Shown piece by piece: positions 61,663 through 64,000 of a DNA stretch of 64,000 bases. Source of the DNA: VRUE01 sp963822295 (GTDB taxonomy: Bacteria > Actinomycetota > Thermoleophilia > Solirubrobacterales > 70-9); the NCBI GenBank assembly GCA_963822295.1, contig CAWGHD010000002.1, positions 1,550,001 through 1,614,000 of the forward strand. Reading direction: 5' to 3'. The stretch's first letter is position 1. Every line of letters starts with the position of its first letter. The notes under the pieces are model-generated. The model saw only the letters and a list, made by a program, of their open reading frames with translations. It searched no databases and was not told where the DNA came from. A program made the translations under genes and the position numbers.

Positions 61663-62680
61663 GCAGCCCGCGCTCGACCAGCAGCTCCGCCACCTGGACG
61701 GCGTTCGTCGCCGCCCCCTTGCGCAGGTTGTCGGAGACGACCCACATGTCGAGCGCGCGCTCGTTGCCGGGATCGCGGCGGATGCGGCCGACGAAGACGT
61801 CGTCGCGGCCGGCGGCCTCGGTGGCGAGCGGGTAGCGGGCGGCGGCGGGGTCATCGACGACGGTCACGCCGGGCGCGGCGGAGAGCAGCTCGCGGGCGCG
61901 CTCGGGTGAGAGCGGCTCGCGGGTCTCGACGTTGACCGCCTCCGAGTGGCCGGTGACGACCGGGACCCTGACGCAGGTCGCGCTGACCCGGATCGAGGCG
62001 TCGCCGAGGATCTTGCGCGTCTCGTTGATCAGCTTGCGCTCCTCGTCGGTGTGGTCGTCCCCCTCGGGGAAGCTTCCCGCCTGGGGAAGGACGCTGAAGG
62101 CGATCGGGTGGGGGTAGATCGAGGCGACCGGGTCCTGCCCGGCCAGCACCGCTTCGGACTGCGTGGTCAGCTCGTCGATCGCGGCCTTGCCGGTCCCGGA
62201 GACCGCCTGGTAGGTGGAGATCACCAGGCGCTCGATCCCGGCCTCGTCGAGCAGGGGCTTGAGCGCGACGACCATCTGCATGGTCGAGCAGTTCGGGTTG
62301 GCGACGATGCCCCTGTGGCCGTCGACCGCATCGGGGTTGACCTCGGCGACGACCAGCGGCACCTCGTCGTCCATGCGGAAATGGCTGGTGTTGTCGACGA
62401 CGACGGCCCCGGCCTCGACGAGCCTGGGCGCCCACTCGGCGCTGACCGACCCGCCCGCGGAGGAGAGGACGACGTCCAGGCCCTGGATCGTCTCCTCGTT
62501 GAGCGGGCGGCATTCGAGGATCGAGTCGTTCCACTCGATCCGCTTGCCGACCGAGCGCTCCGAGGCGAAGGGGACCACCTCCGCGGCCGGAAAGCCGCGC
62601 TCCGCGAGGACGCCGAGGATCGTCGTCCCGACCAGCCCGGTGGCGCCCAGCACTCCGACTCTGTATCCGTCAGCCGCCAT
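61634..62680 (-). CDS. asd: Aspartate-semialdehyde dehydrogenase
   Basis: NADPH-dependent step after aspartokinase, giving lysine, threonine, methionine and diaminopimelate for peptidoglycan. 348 aa: VGVLGATGLVGTTILGVLAE (Rossmann), SSAGGSVS, VVDNTSHFRMDD, the catalytic Cys in GIVANPNCSTMQMVVAL (near 130), STYQAVSGTGKAAIDEL and VPVVTGHSEAVNVETRE with the active His. ATG 62680 follows lysC on the same strand (15-bp gap). The 3' end overlaps the convergent lipoprotein gene by 29 bp. Confidence 0.96.
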   Translation of the reverse strand: MAADGYRVGVLGATGLVGTTILGVLAERGFPAAEVVPFASERSVGKRIEWNDSILECRPLNEETIQGLDVVLSSAGGSVSAEWAPRLVEAGAVVVDNTSHFRMDDEVPLVVAEVNPDAVDGHRGIVANPNCSTMQMVVALKPLLDEAGIERLVISTYQAVSGTGKAAIDELTTQSEAVLAGQDPVASIYPHPIAFSVLPQAGSFPEGDDHTDEERKLINETRKILGDASIRVSATCVRVPVVTGHSEAVNVETREPLSPERARELLSAAPGVTVVDDPAAARYPLATEAAGRDDVFVGRIRRDPGNERALDMWVVSDNLRKGAATNAVQVAELLVERGLLRVPAGRSV

Positions 62681-62695
62681 CTCAGCCGGCCGCGC

Positions 62696-63994
62696 TCAGC
62701 TGCCGACCGTGGGGCGGTGCTCGGCCCCGGTCGGGTCCTCGGGCTTGACGGCGTCGGAGCCCAGCTCGAACGCCTCGTGCAGCGTCTTCACGGCGTCGGC
62801 GACGCGGTCGGCCGAGATGACGCATGAGATTTTGATCGGCGAGGTGGAGATCATCTCGATGTTGATCCCCTCCTCGCCGAGGACGGCGAAGACCTTGGCG
62901 GCGACGCCCGGGTGCGAGCGCATGCCGGCGCCGACGATCGAGACCTTGCCGATCCGTTCGTCGGTGGCGACGCCGCGGCTGACCCCGCCGAGCCCCTCGA
63001 TCGTGTCGGTCGCCGTCGCCAGGTCGGAGCGGTCGACCGTGAACGAGAGGTCGGCCAGCTCCTCGTCGCCGACGGGCTCGTTCTGGATGATCACGTCGAC
63101 GTTGACGTTGGCGTCGGCGAGCGCGGTGAAGATCCGACCCGCTACGCCGGGCTCGTCGCGGACGCCGGTCAGCGTCACCCGAGCCTCGTCGTCGGAGTGG
63201 GTCACGGCTGTCACGAATGGTTGCTCCACGGTTTCCTCCTCGGCTACGACGAGGGTACCGGGGCCGTCCTCGAAGCTGCTGCGGCAGTGGATGCGGACGC
63301 CGTGGTTGCGCGCGTACTCCACCGAGCGCAGCTGCAGCACCTTGGCCCCCGACGCCGACATCTCGAGCATCTCCTCGTAGGAGACCATCGGCAGCTTGCG
63401 CGCCGTGGCGACGATCCGCGGGTCGGCGCTGAAGACACCGGAGACGTCGGTGTAGATCTCGCAGACCTCGGCTCTCAGCGCCGCGGCGAGGGCGACCGCG
63501 GTCGTGTCGGAGCCGCCCCGCCCCAGGGTGGTGACGTCGTGGCTGTCGGTGGAGACGCCCTGGAATCCGGCGACCAGGACGATGTGGTCGTCGCCGAGCG
63601 TCTCGCGGATGCGGTCGGCGCGGACGTCGATGATGCGCGCCTTGGTGTGGGAGGAGTCGGTGACGATCCCCGCCTGGGAGCCGGTCAGCGAGATCGCCTT
63701 GTGGCCCATGTCGTGGATCGCCATCGCCGCCAGCGCGCAGGAGATCCGCTCGCCGGTCGAGAGCAGCATGTCCATCTCCCGGGCGACGGGGCGCTCGGAG
63801 ATCTCCATCGCCTGGGCGACCAGCTCGTCGGTCGTCTTGCCGCGCGCCGAGAGCACCGCGACGACGCGCTTGCCCGCCTCACGCGCGGCGACGATCCGGC
63901 CGGCGGCACGCTTGATCTGCTCGGCGCCGGCAACCGAGGTGCCGCCGAACTTCATCACGACGATGTCGGAGTTCTTTGGTGTCGCCCCCGGCAT
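62696..63994 (-). CDS. lysC: Aspartate kinase with ACT domains
   Basis: Phosphorylates aspartate at the head of the lysine/threonine/methionine pathway. 432 aa: VVMKFGGTSVAGAEQIKRAA (KFGGTS substrate motif), MLLSTGERISCALAAMAI, FQGVSTDSHDVTTLGRGGSD (GRGGSDTTAV nucleotide site, near 158) and YTDVSGVFSADPRIV. Two ACT regulatory domains follow (about 270-410: VTLTGVRDEPGVAGRIFTAL and VSIVGAGMRSHPGVAAKVFA), indicating feedback control by end products. ATG 63994 lies 6 bp from the window edge; an internal start near MKFGG would shorten it by 13 residues. Confidence 0.96.
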   Translation of the reverse strand: MPGATPKNSDIVVMKFGGTSVAGAEQIKRAAGRIVAAREAGKRVVAVLSARGKTTDELVAQAMEISERPVAREMDMLLSTGERISCALAAMAIHDMGHKAISLTGSQAGIVTDSSHTKARIIDVRADRIRETLGDDHIVLVAGFQGVSTDSHDVTTLGRGGSDTTAVALAAALRAEVCEIYTDVSGVFSADPRIVATARKLPMVSYEEMLEMSASGAKVLQLRSVEYARNHGVRIHCRSSFEDGPGTLVVAEEETVEQPFVTAVTHSDDEARVTLTGVRDEPGVAGRIFTALADANVNVDVIIQNEPVGDEELADLSFTVDRSDLATATDTIEGLGGVSRGVATDERIGKVSIVGAGMRSHPGVAAKVFAVLGEEGINIEMISTSPIKISCVISADRVADAVKTLHEAFELGSDAVKPEDPTGAEHRPTVGS

Positions 63995-64000
63995 AGGCGA

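Overview
The window is a GC-rich, densely packed bacterial chromosome segment. Gene content points to Actinomycetota, most likely class Thermoleophilia (Solirubrobacterales relatives). This is inferred from protein families and signal-peptide and C-terminal styles seen by eye, not from a database search. No rRNA, phage, transposase or CRISPR array was seen. One tRNA gene (Gln, anticodon TTG) is present.

Layout. 0-8 kb: pth (partial), rplY/ctc, an AarF/UbiB-type kinase, a DUF6159-like membrane protein, an ABC transporter pair, a glycerophosphodiesterase, prs and glmU. 8-19 kb: HdeD-like protein, tRNA-Gln, a PucR-type regulator, then the minus-strand run tatD-ksgA-ispE-(DedA+PAP2 fusion)-small membrane protein with ATGA overlaps, an FMN-dependent hydroxy-acid oxidase, and the run glk-rsmI-metG. 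19-32 kb: LCP cell-wall ligase, a secreted PKD/beta-propeller-like protein, FmdB zinc ribbon, glyS, a thioesterase-like protein, MFS transporter, FKBP lipoprotein, small membrane and PRC-barrel proteins, and an operon of BASS transporter, small dimeric alpha/beta barrel protein and acyl-CoA synthetase. 32-45 kb: a diiron oxidase fused to SCP2, an amidase, a CASTOR/POLLUX-type ion channel, an MMPL transporter with TetR regulator, a GT39-like membrane glycosyltransferase, and lon-hsp20. 45-54 kb: lipid-modifying enzymes (fatty acid hydroxylase, desaturase with a divergent PucR-like regulator), a winged-helix nucleoid-type protein, mdh, icd, a TetR regulator and an AidB-like acyl-CoA dehydrogenase. 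54-64 kb: M50 protease with CBS domains, a soluble-type complex II (sdhA-sdhB-sdhE-like), an ArsB/NhaD permease, a CBS protein, a lipoprotein, asd and lysC.

How the genes fit together. Housekeeping (translation, TCA cycle, lysine/aspartate pathway, cell-wall precursors) alternates with lipid metabolism and membrane remodelling. Many promoters share one layout: a TANNNT-like -10 box ending 6-8 nt before the start codon, with no Shine-Dalgarno. This implies widespread leaderless mRNAs, and I used it to choose several starts.

Sequence quality. Positions about 2350-5635 contain a dense cluster of single-base indels that breaks four consecutive genes and leaves a compensated double shift in the essential prs gene. 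This looks like poor consensus rather than true pseudogenes. Three isolated single-base shifts lie in ksgA, the hydroxy-acid oxidase gene and the acyl-CoA dehydrogenase gene.

Most unusual items: a 45-nt palindromic repeat present twice, 45.8 kb apart, each copy just after a stop codon; a 123-bp element with 27-bp inverted ends at the 3' end of the M50 gene; the leaderless promoter pattern; the diiron-SCP2 fusion with stacked palindromes over its promoter; and complex II without membrane anchor genes.
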